Source of the DNA: Macrococcus carouselicus | GTDB lineage: Bacteria; Bacillota; Bacilli; Staphylococcales; Staphylococcaceae | Reading direction: 5' to 3' | DNA length: 64,000 nt | NCBI RefSeq assembly: GCF_004359515.1 | Contig: NZ_SCWD01000001.1 | Coordinates: 310,001 to 374,000, forward strand | In this document: positions 47,390 through 58,602 of the stretch, piece by piece | How the letters are laid out: each line of letters starts with the position of its first letter | Position numbering within the stretch: the stretch's first letter is position 1 | The notes under the pieces: generated by a model | The model's database searches: none | Told to the model about the DNA's origin: nothing | Seen by the model: only the letters and a program-made list of their open reading frames with translations | Translations under genes and position numbers: made by a program

Positions 47390-47890
47390 ATGAAATGGTC
47401 AATAAATCAACTTCGTAAACACCAGGATACGCCACTCAATTTTGAATCTGATGTTGAATTCCCGCATCTTATCGATAATCTTCAGCTGATCGACTTATCA
47501 CCGATTCACGTGGAAGGTACATTATCAGCTAAGTCCAAGGAAGTCTATGCGGATATCGTCATCACGGGTCATTATGTGATGAGCTGCGCACGGACGCTTG
47601 AACCTGTCGAAGTCCCGATTCATATTGAATCGCTTGAGGTCTTTGACATGAATGACTATGAGCTGGATGAGGATGTCAATCGTCATGAGATTATTAACGG
47701 CATGATAGACTTAAAGCCCGTTGTTGAGGAATTGGTTGTACTCGAAAAGCCGGTTCGCGTCGTTAAGGAAGACACCGAAATGTCTCTTACGAAGGGCAAA
47801 GGCTGGGAAGTTGTTGACGAAGATCAGCTGCAGCAAAAGCCAGCTGTTGATCCGCGTCTCGCTAAATTACAGGATCTTGAGTTAGAGTAG
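47390..47890 (+). CDS. DUF177 (YceD) family protein, YlbN
   Basis: A 166-residue acidic protein of the YceD/DUF177 family, always found before rpmF and thought to take part in 23S rRNA or large-subunit metabolism. It shows DVEFPHLIDNLQLIDLSPI in the N-terminal half; a CxxC pair typical of some members is not visible. ATG 47390 is chosen over GTG 47381 by its spacing from AGAGGTG. It leads the rpmF transcript. Confidence 0.87.
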   Translation: MKWSINQLRKHQDTPLNFESDVEFPHLIDNLQLIDLSPIHVEGTLSAKSKEVYADIVITGHYVMSCARTLEPVEVPIHIESLEVFDMNDYELDEDVNRHEIINGMIDLKPVVEELVVLEKPVRVVKEDTEMSLTKGKGWEVVDEDQLQQKPAVDPRLAKLQDLELE

Positions 47891-47905
47891 AGGAGGAGAA
47901 AAATA

Positions 47906-48079
47906 ATGGCAGTACCAAAAAGAAGAACATCGAAATCAGCAAAAAGAAAACGTCGTACACATTTCAAAATTTCAGTACCAGGCATGGTAGAATGTTCAAG
48001 CTGTGGCGAAATGAAATTATCTCACCGCGTATGTCCATCATGTGGCGCATACAACGGTAAAGAAGTAGTCGCTAAGTAA
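47906..48079 (+). CDS. rpmF: Ribosomal protein L32, zinc-binding form
   Basis: A 57-residue basic ribosomal protein starting [20 protein letters not shown]. It contains two CxxC pairs (CSSCG near 30 and CPSCG near 43), so this is the zinc-binding (C+) form. AGGAGGAG precedes the ATG, and a terminator follows within 10 bp. The pattern of short lysine/arginine-rich N-terminus plus zinc ribbon is diagnostic. Confidence 0.98.
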   Translation: MAVPKRRTSKSAKRKRRTHFKISVPGMVECSSCGEMKLSHRVCPSCGAYNGKEVVAK

Positions 48080-48085
48080 TAGTGT

Positions 48086-48118
48086 CCCTTATTTCTTAAA
48101 TGAAATAAGGGTTTTTTT
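48086..48118 (+). terminator. Terminator after rpmF
   Basis: A 10-bp stem (CCCTTATTTC / GAAATAAGGG), loop TTAAAT, followed by T7. Confidence 0.94.
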
Positions 48119-48135
48119 ATTTTCAGGCAGCTACA

Positions 48136-48164
48136 TTGTATTGTGATACAGATATCTTTATAAT
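48136..48164 (+). promoter_or_regulatory. Promoter of bshC
   Basis: TTGTAT (48136-48141), 17-bp spacer, TATAAT (48159-48164). The start codon follows about 30 bp later with AAGGAG between. Confidence 0.7.
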
Positions 48165-48196
48165 GATGAACAGAATAATATGAAGGAGTTCCACTC

Positions 48197-49771
48197 ATGA
48201 AGATACTAACAGTTAAAGATGATGCTCAGAGTTTTCTTGGGCGATATGCAGCAGGTGAATTTGACAGTTATGACTATGATCTCTCACAGACGGATATCTA
48301 TGCACGACGTCAGCAGCTGTCCCCGCATGCCCATACTGAACAGCTCGGCAAAGTCATTGAGAACTATATGTCAGATCTGGAACTGACCGCAGCGCAGACT
48401 CGTAGCCTTCATGACCTAAAGTCAGGCAGTCAGGTAGTGATAGGGGGTCAGCAGGCCGGTCTAATGATCAGTCCGCTCTATACTATACATAAAATCATCT
48501 CCATCATCGTACTGGCACAAGAACAGAGCAAGGCGCTGGGTACAACCCTTGTTCCGGTGTTCTGGATTGCGGGTGAGGATCACGATTTCAGTGAGGTGAA
48601 TCATGCTTATCTGTACGATCATGCGAACCGTAAAATGCAGAAATTCAAAGTGGCGACTAAACGTGAAGCTGAAGACTCTGTCTCACATTTCTCCCTGACA
48701 GCAGATGAAATGACAGCAACTATCACGCAGTTCGTCAGTCGGCTGCTTGAAACAGAACGCACGAAAGAAATCTATGACAAGCTGACGCAGCTGCCACTGA
48801 ACTGGACGTCTCATTTCAAGGCGCTGGTTCATGAGTTATTCAAGGATTACGGACTGGTCATGATAGACAGTGCGGATCCAGCATTCAGAGGTCTGCAACG
48901 TGATAAGCTGCTATGGATGTTCGATCATCATCATGAAATCGATGATGCCTTTCATGCCGGACAGAAAAAGATGGATTCATACTCGATTGAAACGACGACA
49001 AACGTCCATCTCTTTATGTCAGAGGACGGTAAACGTCAGCTGCTGAACTGTGCTGAGGGACGTTATCATCTCGGTAAATCAGCTGTCAGCTATTCTGCAG
49101 AGGAGATCCGTGCGCTGATAGCAGCAGAACCTGAACGCTTCAGCAACAACGTCGTGACCCGTCCTCTGATGGAAGAGCTGATGTTCAATACGCTCGCATT
49201 TATCGGGGGTCCTGCGGAAGTCAGATACTGGGGTGAGCTTTATGAAGTCTTCAGACTGGCAGAGCGAGAGATGCCGATCGTCATGCCCCGTATGAGAATC
49301 ACTTATCTGGACAGCCGTATCCGGAAGCTTGTGGAACGCTATCAGCTGCCGCTTGCTGAAGTGGTGACTGAAGGACTGGAGAATCAGACAGACCATTTTC
49401 TGAAAGAGGACACCAATGTGCTGCTTGCTTTGGAACTGCAGCAGACGACGGACCAGCTTACGGGGCAGTATCAGAAGATGATACAGCTGGCTGAAAGCGA
49501 ACAGGTGAAGCGGTTGATTGAGTCTAATCTGGCACATCACTTAAAGCAGGTCGATTATCTGCGGAAAGCCTACAACAAGCAACTACATCAGCGCAATAAA
49601 ACGATGCTGCAGCATTTCAATGAGATTGAAGCCTATCTTCATCCAAGAGAAGGTCTGCAGGAACGGACCTGGCATCCGCTTGTCATGCTGAATAATTATT
49701 CACTCACACTATTTGATGATGTGATTGAAAGCGTTGAATATACTTTAGAACAGCAGATTCTAGAAATTTAA
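48197..49771 (+). CDS. bshC: Bacillithiol biosynthesis cysteine-adding enzyme BshC
   Basis: A 524-residue enzyme that adds cysteine to glucosaminyl-malate in the last step of bacillithiol synthesis. The Rossmann core is near GGQQAGLMISPLYTIHKI (residue 85) and WIAGEDHDFSEVNHAYLYDH near 123; a long coiled coil and C-terminal helices cover about 390-500. Monocistronic, with its own promoter and terminator, next to mraZ as in staphylococci. It implies a bacillithiol-based thiol buffer. Confidence 0.95.
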   Translation: MKILTVKDDAQSFLGRYAAGEFDSYDYDLSQTDIYARRQQLSPHAHTEQLGKVIENYMSDLELTAAQTRSLHDLKSGSQVVIGGQQAGLMISPLYTIHKIISIIVLAQEQSKALGTTLVPVFWIAGEDHDFSEVNHAYLYDHANRKMQKFKVATKREAEDSVSHFSLTADEMTATITQFVSRLLETERTKEIYDKLTQLPLNWTSHFKALVHELFKDYGLVMIDSADPAFRGLQRDKLLWMFDHHHEIDDAFHAGQKKMDSYSIETTTNVHLFMSEDGKRQLLNCAEGRYHLGKSAVSYSAEEIRALIAAEPERFSNNVVTRPLMEELMFNTLAFIGGPAEVRYWGELYEVFRLAEREMPIVMPRMRITYLDSRIRKLVERYQLPLAEVVTEGLENQTDHFLKEDTNVLLALELQQTTDQLTGQYQKMIQLAESEQVKRLIESNLAHHLKQVDYLRKAYNKQLHQRNKTMLQHFNEIEAYLHPREGLQERTWHPLVMLNNYSLTLFDDVIESVEYTLEQQILEI

Positions 49772-49782
49772 TAGCGATGCAT

Positions 49783-49820
49783 AAACCAGTTTACTGCCAT
49801 GTAAATTGGTTTATTTTTTT
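49783..49820 (+). terminator. Terminator after bshC
   Basis: A 12-bp stem (AAACCAGTTTAC / GTAAATTGGTTT, one G-U), loop of 6 nt, then A and T7. Confidence 0.9.
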
Positions 49821-49833
49821 AAATAAAAATAGT

Positions 49834-49879
49834 TGTGGGAATTTATATATAAATTGTGGTGAAATGTGGGGGTCTATGG
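49834..49879 (+). promoter_or_regulatory. MraZ-box repeats upstream of mraZ
   Basis: TGTGG at 49855, TGTGG at 49865 and TATGG at 49875 are spaced by exactly 10 bp. A further TGTGG at 49834 lies 21 bp upstream, roughly two more periods. MraZ binds direct repeats of short TGGG-like motifs with 5-bp spacers in front of its own gene, so these are probable autoregulatory sites. Confidence 0.75.
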
Positions 49880-49908
49880 TAAATTATTAATAAGGCAGGG
49901 TGATGACA

Positions 49909-50340
49909 ATGTTCATGGGAGAATATCAGCACCAGATGGACGCAAAGGGACGGCTGATTGTTCCTGTCAAATTTCGTGATGAATTATCAGAACATTTCGT
50001 GATTACCCGAGGTCTTGACCGCTGCTTATTCGGTTACACATTGAAGGAATGGCAGAGGATTGAAGAGAAATTAACGGCTCTTCCCATTACAAAAAAAGAT
50101 GCTCGTAAGTTTATGAGATTATTTTTCTCAGGTGCAGTTGAAGTGGAGGTCGACAAACAAGGTCGTATCAACATCCCTGCCAACCTGAGAGAGTATGCGG
50201 GGTTATCCAAGGAATGTGTGGTCGTCGGTGTGTCATCCCGGATAGAAATATGGGATAAAGCTGAGTGGCGGACATTCTATGAGGAAACTGAGCCTCATTA
50301 TGCAGAAATAGCTGAAGAACTGATTGAAATAGATTTTTAG
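49909..50340 (+). CDS. mraZ: Transcriptional regulator MraZ
   Basis: MraZ, 143 residues, is a double AbrB-like DNA-binding protein that represses the division/cell-wall operon. Both swapped-hairpin halves are visible: [20 protein letters not shown] at the start and [19 protein letters not shown] near residue 83. The start at 49909 is chosen as the canonical MFMGEY with a GCAGGG site; upstream GTG and ATG are in frame but less likely. It leads the mraZ-rsmH-ftsL-pbpA-mraY-murD-divIB run. Confidence 0.96.
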   Translation: MFMGEYQHQMDAKGRLIVPVKFRDELSEHFVITRGLDRCLFGYTLKEWQRIEEKLTALPITKKDARKFMRLFFSGAVEVEVDKQGRINIPANLREYAGLSKECVVVGVSSRIEIWDKAEWRTFYEETEPHYAEIAEELIEIDF

Positions 50341-50350
50341 GAGGTAGAAT

Positions 50351-51286
50351 ATGTTCCATCACATCACCGTATTACTGAACGAAACAGTCGATATGCTGGA
50401 TATTAAGAAAGATGGCATTTATGTCGATTGTACGCTGGGTGGTGCTGGTCATAGTCTCTATCTTGTCAAACAGCTGGCCGATTCAGGCAGACTGATCGCT
50501 ATCGATCAGGATGATGCAGCTCTGTCTAATGCAAAGGAAGTCCTTAAGGATCATTTACATAAAGTCACACTCGTCAAAAATAACTTTCGTAACCTACGAC
50601 AAGTTCTCGATGAACTGGATATCGATAAAGTGGACGGCATTCTCTATGACCTCGGCGTGTCGAGTCCCCAGCTTGACGATGCTGAACGTGGGTTCAGCTA
50701 TCATCAGGACGCGAGACTCGATATGCGCATGGACCGTATGCAAGCGCTCTCGGCTTATGAGGTGGTCAATGAATGGCCCTATGAGAAACTGGTCTCCATC
50801 TTCTATCGCTACGGTGAAGAGAAATTTTCCAGACAAATTGCGAGAAACATTGAAAAAACAAGAGAAGTAACACCCATTGAAACGACTGTACAGCTGGTTG
50901 AAATTATCAAGGACAGCATTCCTGCACCAGCCAGAAGAAAAGGCGGGCATCCTGCGAAGCGTGTCTTTCAGGCGATCCGGATAGCAGTGAACGATGAACT
51001 GGGCGCTTTTGAGACATCGATTGAACAGGCCATCGACTCTGTAAAGCAGGGCGGCAGAATTTCAGTCATCACTTTTCACTCACTTGAAGACCGTATCTGC
51101 AAACAGATTTTCCGCGAATATGAAAAGGGACCTGATATCCCTCGAGGATTGCCGGTTATACCAGATGAATTCAGGCCGAAACTGAAACGGGTGAATCGTA
51201 AACCTGTTGAATCATCCACCGAAGAACTGACTGCCAACAATAGAGCACGCAGTGCCAAGCTCAGAGTAGTGGAAGTATTAAAATAA
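50351..51286 (+). CDS. rsmH: 16S rRNA (cytosine1402-N4)-methyltransferase
   Basis: RsmH (MraW), 311 residues, methylates C1402 of 16S rRNA. SAM motif [15 protein letters not shown] near residue 24, motif [20 protein letters not shown] near 98 and [11 protein letters not shown] near 236. It follows mraZ after a short gap with GGAGG. Standard length. Confidence 0.96.
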   Translation: MFHHITVLLNETVDMLDIKKDGIYVDCTLGGAGHSLYLVKQLADSGRLIAIDQDDAALSNAKEVLKDHLHKVTLVKNNFRNLRQVLDELDIDKVDGILYDLGVSSPQLDDAERGFSYHQDARLDMRMDRMQALSAYEVVNEWPYEKLVSIFYRYGEEKFSRQIARNIEKTREVTPIETTVQLVEIIKDSIPAPARRKGGHPAKRVFQAIRIAVNDELGAFETSIEQAIDSVKQGGRISVITFHSLEDRICKQIFREYEKGPDIPRGLPVIPDEFRPKLKRVNRKPVESSTEELTANNRARSAKLRVVEVLK

Positions 51287-51297
51287 GAGGTGACAAC

Positions 51298-51675
51298 ATG
51301 GCAGCTGAATATGCAAACAGTAATGTCTTTGAACGAACGTATGATACCCCGGTTAAAACTTACACGAAATCACAAACTAAAACCCATGTTGTATCATTAA
51401 CAAAACTCGAGAAACTGGTCTACCTGATTCTCGTAGCATTAATTGCACTGGTCAGCAGTTATATGCTATCTTTAAAGTATGATGCGTATGATATGAATAG
51501 CAAAATTGCAACAACACAGTCTGAAATTATTCACCAGCAAGGTGTCAACGGCGAATTAAAATCTGAAGCAATGAAGCAATCATCTTACGAACGTATCTAT
51601 AGTAAAGCACAGGGTTACGGCCTCAGCTTGAAAAATGATAACGTAAAGGTCGTGCAAAAAGATGGCAGCAATTAA
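51298..51675 (+). CDS. ftsL: Cell division protein FtsL
   Basis: A 125-residue bitopic division protein. Basic N-terminal cytoplasmic tail (1-40), one membrane helix (about 42-60), then an extracellular coiled coil (about 65-110). It forms the FtsL-DivIC-DivIB subcomplex that regulates septal synthesis. The pbpA start lies inside its last 14 bases. Confidence 0.9.
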   Translation: MAAEYANSNVFERTYDTPVKTYTKSQTKTHVVSLTKLEKLVYLILVALIALVSSYMLSLKYDAYDMNSKIATTQSEIIHQQGVNGELKSEAMKQSSYERIYSKAQGYGLSLKNDNVKVVQKDGSN

Positions 51676-53917
51676 AATTAAGAAAAATAAAATAGGAGCA
51701 GTCCTTCTGGTTTTGTTATTCGGACTGCTCTTTTTTCTATTGATTTTTAGATATTCCTATGTCATGCTGACGGGAACTTCCTCCGGCCAGGATCTCGTGC
51801 TGAAGGCCAGCGAGAAATATGCAAGAAATATCATCAATCAGCCGAAGCGAGGCAATATCTATGACCGCAACGGCCAGATACTGGCTCAGGACGTCAACTC
51901 CTATAAACTGGTTGCAGTGCTTGATAAGAATATGAAGAATACGGACCAGTCGCCGGCCCATGTCATCGATGCTAAAAAGACGGCGAAGGCACTCGCTGAC
52001 ATCATTGATATGCCGGAAAAAGAGATACTTGCGACACTCAGAACGAAAAAGGTCTTTCAGGTGGAATTCGGTAAGGCAGGACGGGACCTGACCTATGACC
52101 AGAAGAAGAAAATTGAAGCGTTGAAGCTGCCTGGTCTGACTTTCTTCACAGAGAAGAAAAGGTTTTATCCGAACGGTAATTTTGCATCCCACACCATCGG
52201 GTTCGCCCAGAAAAATCCGGATACGGGATTAATTGAAGGCATGCTTGGGACAGAGAAGGTGTTCAACACCTATCTATCCGGAAAAGCCGGCAAAACGTCA
52301 TATAAACAGGATATATGGCAGTATGTGCTCCCGAATTCCGGGAACGTCATCCCGGCGGTCGATGGTGATGATGTACACCTGACACTCGACAAGAATATTC
52401 AGATATTCGTTGAGGATGCGATGGACACGATGGTCAAACGCTACAAGCCGAAGGATGTTTTCGCGGTAGTTGCAAGCGCCAGGACAGGTGAAATACTCGG
52501 CTTCAGTCAGCGGCCGACATTCAATCCGGAGACGCGTGAAGGATTCGGTGAGAAGTGGCAGAATGACCTGTTCCAGAACACGTACGAACCCGGTTCGACA
52601 TTCAAGACTTATAGTCTGGCAGCGGCTATTCAGGAAGGTAAATTCAAACGTGATACAAAATATATGTCCGGCTCAAGAGATGTGGAAGGTCACGAAATAT
52701 CTGACTGGAACAACACGGGCTGGGGTAAAATCACAATGAATAAAGGCTTCCAGCTGTCATCCAATACACTGATGATGAAACTGCAGGATGAGGTCGGCAC
52801 GGATAAGATGAAGGACTATTATGAACGTTTCGGCTTTGGTCAAAAAACGGATGTCCTGTTTGACGGTGAACCCAGCGGCCAGATTTCCTGGGGAGACCCG
52901 CTGAGCCAGAAAGTATCCGCTTTCGGTCAGTCAACGACCGTGACACCTGTGCAGATGGTGCAGGCGGAGACCGCCATCTTAAACGGCGGCAAGATGCTTA
53001 AGCCTTACTATGTGCAGTCAGTGACGTCGCCGGACCAATCAGTCATCATTAAGGGTGGGAAGAAGATAGTTGGTGAACCGATCACTGCGGATACCGCGAA
53101 GAAAACGATGCGGGAACTGAAAGATGTCGTCTATGGTTCAGAGCTGCACGCGTTCAATTATCAGATTGATGATTATCAGATTGCAGGTAAGACCGGGACC
53201 GCGCAGGTTGCAGACACGGAAAACGGGGGTTACGTCGAGGGACCGAATCCTTACTTTGTCAGCTTTATGGGTTATGCACCGGCTGATAAACCGGAAGTCA
53301 TCATCTATATGGGGATGTCCCTCGCACAGAAGAATGATGCAGAAGCCTATAATATCGGTGTCTCTAAAGGCTACAAGCCGCTGATGGAGAATACACTTAA
53401 ATACCTCGATGTGACGAACACGAAGAAAAAGAAGCAGCCGGTCACTGCTGACATGCCGGATGTCCTGAACCAGAATAAGGATAAAGCTGTGTCGATGCTT
53501 GAAGCGAAGCAGCTTGAACCCGTGGTGCTCGGTTCCGGAAACAAAGTGACCGCCGCGCAGCCGGAGACGTCACAGCTGCTGACAGGCAGCAAAGTACTGC
53601 TGATGACCGGTGGGGATATCCTGATGCCGGACCTGACAGGCTGGTCGAAGCGTGAGCTGAATGAGCTGATGGATTTGACAGGCATCGCAGTGAAGTTCGA
53701 TGGCAGCGGCTATGTCATCAAACAGTCCATCAAGGCAGGTACTCAGGTTGCACCGGGAGATAAAGTAGTGGTCAGTATGGACTCGCTTGATCCGCTGAAA
53801 ACATCACCTGCCTACGATCAGATTATTGATGCTGAACGCAAGGATCAGGAGAATGCTCTCAAAAAAGAAGTAGAAAAAACTCAAAAAGAAAAGGAGAAAG
53901 CGGCGAAGAGCCGCTGA
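51662..53917 (+). CDS. pbpA: Class B penicillin-binding protein (PBP1), septal transpeptidase
   Basis: A 751-residue class B transpeptidase that crosslinks septal peptidoglycan, likely with FtsW. One N-terminal membrane helix (about 12-32) precedes the dimerisation domain (from RGNIYDRNG near 64). The transpeptidase domain has STFK (Ser312), SSN near 368 and KTGTAQ near 513. Two PASTA domains end the protein (about 595-655 and 657-715), plus a charged Lys/Glu tail. Overlaps ftsL by 14 bp. Matches PBP1 of S. aureus. Confidence 0.96.
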   Translation: MAAIKIKKNKIGAVLLVLLFGLLFFLLIFRYSYVMLTGTSSGQDLVLKASEKYARNIINQPKRGNIYDRNGQILAQDVNSYKLVAVLDKNMKNTDQSPAHVIDAKKTAKALADIIDMPEKEILATLRTKKVFQVEFGKAGRDLTYDQKKKIEALKLPGLTFFTEKKRFYPNGNFASHTIGFAQKNPDTGLIEGMLGTEKVFNTYLSGKAGKTSYKQDIWQYVLPNSGNVIPAVDGDDVHLTLDKNIQIFVEDAMDTMVKRYKPKDVFAVVASARTGEILGFSQRPTFNPETREGFGEKWQNDLFQNTYEPGSTFKTYSLAAAIQEGKFKRDTKYMSGSRDVEGHEISDWNNTGWGKITMNKGFQLSSNTLMMKLQDEVGTDKMKDYYERFGFGQKTDVLFDGEPSGQISWGDPLSQKVSAFGQSTTVTPVQMVQAETAILNGGKMLKPYYVQSVTSPDQSVIIKGGKKIVGEPITADTAKKTMRELKDVVYGSELHAFNYQIDDYQIAGKTGTAQVADTENGGYVEGPNPYFVSFMGYAPADKPEVIIYMGMSLAQKNDAEAYNIGVSKGYKPLMENTLKYLDVTNTKKKKQPVTADMPDVLNQNKDKAVSMLEAKQLEPVVLGSGNKVTAAQPETSQLLTGSKVLLMTGGDILMPDLTGWSKRELNELMDLTGIAVKFDGSGYVIKQSIKAGTQVAPGDKVVVSMDSLDPLKTSPAYDQIIDAERKDQENALKKEVEKTQKEKEKAAKSR

Positions 53918-53925
53918 CACTAAAC

Positions 53926-54894
53926 ATGCAGACTATTATTTTCGCACTCTGTGCCTTCATCCTCACCGCCATTCTTGTACCGCTTTTTATTCCGCTCCTC
54001 AAGCGTCTGAAATTCGGTCAGTCGATCCGCGAGGAAGGCCCTAAGAGTCATATGAAGAAAAGCGGTACACCGACGATGGGCGGACTGACTTTTCTGCTCA
54101 GTACTTTACTGCTCAGTCTGATCGCCCTCTTCTTCGTCGAAGACCGGGGACCGATTATACTGCTGATTCTGGTGACGGTCGGCTTCGGGCTCATTGGTTT
54201 TATCGATGACTATATCATCGTGGTCAAAAAGAACAATCAGGGCCTGACATCAAAACAGAAGTTTCTCTTCCAGATTCTGATCGCCGTGCTGTTCTATTCG
54301 GTCAGCCGCTTTCTCGGTCTGCTTGATATCAGCACGACCATCAATATTCCGTTCACAGATGCAGGCTTACCGCTCGGCATTCTCTATATCATCTTCATCG
54401 TCTTCTGGCAGGTCGGTTTCTCAAATGCGGTCAATCTGACGGACGGTGTGGATGGACTTGCAACCGGACTGTCCATCATTGCGTTCGGCTGTTACGCTTA
54501 TCTCGCAGCTGTTCAGAATCAGCATGGCATCATGCTCTTTACGCTGATCCTGATCGGCAGCCTGGCAGGATTCCTGCTCTACAACAAGAATAAGGCGAAA
54601 CTCTTCATGGGAGATACCGGTTCACTGGCACTTGGTGGTATCATCGCGACCGTCTCCATCATGCTGAATCAGGAGCTCACACTGCTCTTCATCGGTCTGA
54701 TGTTTGTCGCTGAGACACTGTCCGTCATGCTGCAGGTCGCATCGTTCAAGCTGACAGGCAGACGGATATTCCGCATGAGTCCGCTGCATCACCATTTTGA
54801 GCTGGGCGGCTGGAGTGAATGGAAGATTGTACTCGTATTCTGGGCGGTCGGACTGCTGAGCGGACTGATCGGCATTTATTTAGGAGTGAACTGA
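53926..54894 (+). CDS. mraY: Phospho-N-acetylmuramoyl-pentapeptide transferase
   Basis: MraY, 322 residues, forms lipid I on undecaprenyl phosphate. Ten helices; catalytic Asp-rich loops GFIDDYIIVVKKNNQGLTSK near residue 97, NAVNLTDGVDGLATG near 168 and FMGDTGSLALGG near 229. Precedes murD by one base. Normal length. Confidence 0.96.
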   Translation: MQTIIFALCAFILTAILVPLFIPLLKRLKFGQSIREEGPKSHMKKSGTPTMGGLTFLLSTLLLSLIALFFVEDRGPIILLILVTVGFGLIGFIDDYIIVVKKNNQGLTSKQKFLFQILIAVLFYSVSRFLGLLDISTTINIPFTDAGLPLGILYIIFIVFWQVGFSNAVNLTDGVDGLATGLSIIAFGCYAYLAAVQNQHGIMLFTLILIGSLAGFLLYNKNKAKLFMGDTGSLALGGIIATVSIMLNQELTLLFIGLMFVAETLSVMLQVASFKLTGRRIFRMSPLHHHFELGGWSEWKIVLVFWAVGLLSGLIGIYLGVN

Positions 54895-54895
54895 T

Positions 54896-56248
54896 ATGAA
54901 GGAAATAACAGATTATAGAGAGAAACAGGTGCTTGTTCTTGGACTCGCAAAAAGTGGTTTTGAAGTGGCAAAACTGCTGCTGACACTCGGTGCGAAAGTG
55001 ATCGTCAATGACGGCAGTCCGCTTGAGGGTAACCCGGATGCTGAGGCACTGGCGGCACAGGGCGTGCAAGTGGTCAGTGGCAGTCATCCGCCTGAACTGC
55101 TGGACGGGACGGACCTGATCGTCAAAAACCCGGGGATCCCTTACCGCATCGATATTCTGCAGGCAGCACAGAAGCGGGCGATTCCCATCATCACTGAAGT
55201 GGAACTTGCCTATCAGATCAACGAAGGCAGAACAATCGCGATCACCGGGACGAATGGTAAGACAACCGTGACTTCGCTGATCGGTGATATGTTCAAGCAC
55301 AGTGCTAAGAAGGGCTATATGAGCGGAAATATCGGTTACGTGGCATCAAAAGTGGCACAGACCGTTGACGCAGCAGACTATATGATCACAGAGCTGTCAT
55401 CGTTCCAGCTGATGGGTATCCAGGAATATCATCCGCATATAGCGGTCATCACCAATATATATTCCGCGCATCTTGATTATCACGGTACACAGGATGAATA
55501 TGTGAAAGCGAAGATGAATATATTCAGCAATCAGACAGCAGAAGACTATCTCGTCTATAACCTTGACCAGCGTTCGTTACTTGCTGACTATGAAGTCAGC
55601 AGCCGGCTGATCTTCTTCTCGACTACTGACAAGACAGATGGCAGTTATATTCTGGACGACAAAGTCTTTTTCCGGGATGAATTCATCATCGATACGGCAG
55701 ATATCGTTCTGCCGGGTAAGCATAACATGGAGAATGTGCTTGCGAGTGTGGCGGTGGGCAAACTGGCCGGTCTGGATAACGACGCCATCAGAAAGACGCT
55801 GACCACTTTCAGCGGCATCAGCCATCGTCTGGAGTTCGTGACAGAGGACAGGGGCATTAAGTACTATAATGATTCCAAGGCAACGAACACGCTGGCAGCC
55901 TCGTTCGCTCTTGACGCCTTCCAGCAGCCGACGCACTGGATATGCGGCGGTCTCGACAGAGGCAATGGATTTGAAGACCTGGACGCCCATATCAGTGCTG
56001 TCACACGGATGTATGTTGTCGGTGAGACCGCAGAAAAACTGACGGCCTTTGCAGCTGAGCATGGCATTCCTTGCACCCTCTGTCTGGATGTCAAGGATGC
56101 AGTGAATCAGACGGCAGCCTATACGAAGTCAGGGGATGTCGTACTGCTCAGTCCGGCATGTGCAAGCTGGGATCAGTATCAGACATTTGAAGTCCGCGGC
56201 GATGCGTTCATTCAGCAGGTCGGTGTGCTATGTCGGCAGAACGTCTAA
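54896..56248 (+). CDS. murD: UDP-N-acetylmuramoylalanine--D-glutamate ligase
   Basis: MurD, 450 residues, adds D-Glu to UDP-MurNAc-L-Ala. The ATP loop ITGTNGKTTVTSL lies near residue 115, the central-domain block YNDSKATNTLAASFALDAF near 323, and the C-terminal domain SPACASWDQYQTFEVRGDAF near 421. The stop lies 19 bp inside divIB, indicating coupled translation. Confidence 0.96.
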   Translation: MKEITDYREKQVLVLGLAKSGFEVAKLLLTLGAKVIVNDGSPLEGNPDAEALAAQGVQVVSGSHPPELLDGTDLIVKNPGIPYRIDILQAAQKRAIPIITEVELAYQINEGRTIAITGTNGKTTVTSLIGDMFKHSAKKGYMSGNIGYVASKVAQTVDAADYMITELSSFQLMGIQEYHPHIAVITNIYSAHLDYHGTQDEYVKAKMNIFSNQTAEDYLVYNLDQRSLLADYEVSSRLIFFSTTDKTDGSYILDDKVFFRDEFIIDTADIVLPGKHNMENVLASVAVGKLAGLDNDAIRKTLTTFSGISHRLEFVTEDRGIKYYNDSKATNTLAASFALDAFQQPTHWICGGLDRGNGFEDLDAHISAVTRMYVVGETAEKLTAFAAEHGIPCTLCLDVKDAVNQTAAYTKSGDVVLLSPACASWDQYQTFEVRGDAFIQQVGVLCRQNV

Positions 56249-57102
56249 AACAGGGAGGTCGCCAGCAACGAAAACGCAAGCACCGGCTTCAGCTCGGTAT
56301 CTTCTTAGCTGTCACGCTGGTGGTGACGTTAGTGCTGCTCTACATGTTCACGAGCATCAGTTACGTCAAAGAGGTGTCCATCCGAGGGAACGCGATAGTC
56401 ACTGATAAAAAGGTTGAAGAAATCCTGAACTTAGGACAGAACAGCAGAATCTATACGCTTCCTATCTCGGAGATGGAACAGAACCTGAAGATGCAGGATG
56501 GTGTGAAGCATGTCACCATCAAGCCGCACTTCCCCAACCGTCTTTCAGTCGATATCGATGAATATAAGGTCCGGGCCATTGTAGCTGACGGCAGCGATTA
56601 CCGGCCGGTGCTGGAGAATGGTCAGATTCTTAAAAATCAGCAGGCTGAGAAGTCAGGCCCCATACTGAATGACTTTGAGGGCAGTGACTTAGTCCGCATG
56701 ATTGATGTACTGAATAAGACGGACGTGGCGGTCCGGAGTGATATTTCTGAAATCAACTTTATGCCGAACCGGGAAGCGTCAAGCCGCGTGCAGATTTTTA
56801 TGAACGATGGTCTTGAAGTGATCGGTGACCTCAGAACGCTCGGCGATAAACTGGATTACTATCCAGGTATGGCGAAAGATGTGCCGCGTGATCAGAACGG
56901 TAATCTGATCAAACCGGGCATCATCGATCTGGAAGTCGGGGCTGTGTTCATTCCGTATGAATCGAAAAAAGCTGAGGAGAAGCGTCTGGAGATCGAAAGT
57001 GAACTGGCGGCGAAAAAAGAAAGAGACAAGAAGAAGCATGACAAGGAAATGAAAGAGCTTCAGAAGAAAGTAGAGCAATCAAAAACGAAAAAAGACGATT
57101 AA
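56230..57102 (+). CDS. divIB: Cell division protein DivIB/FtsQ
   Basis: A 290-residue bitopic protein. Basic N-terminus (1-20), one membrane helix (about 20-42), POTRA-type domain (SISYVKEVSIRGNAIVTDKK from 38), beta domain to about 235, and a Lys/Glu-rich charged tail. It works with FtsL and DivIC at the septum. The start overlaps murD by 19 bp. Confidence 0.92.
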   Translation: MSAERLKQGGRQQRKRKHRLQLGIFLAVTLVVTLVLLYMFTSISYVKEVSIRGNAIVTDKKVEEILNLGQNSRIYTLPISEMEQNLKMQDGVKHVTIKPHFPNRLSVDIDEYKVRAIVADGSDYRPVLENGQILKNQQAEKSGPILNDFEGSDLVRMIDVLNKTDVAVRSDISEINFMPNREASSRVQIFMNDGLEVIGDLRTLGDKLDYYPGMAKDVPRDQNGNLIKPGIIDLEVGAVFIPYESKKAEEKRLEIESELAAKKERDKKKHDKEMKELQKKVEQSKTKKDD

Positions 57103-57208
57103 CAGGCGTTATACAATATATTGCAATGAAAACTGTTTTTTTGTTCACAATGCCGGTGTTATCATGTAAACTTAGAATAGTGTAAAAATTAGAAAAAGGG
57201 GTGCCTAG

Positions 57209-58573
<1,365 letters not shown>

Positions 58574-58602
58574 TGGCCATTACAGTATAGGAGGAAAATT
58601 GA

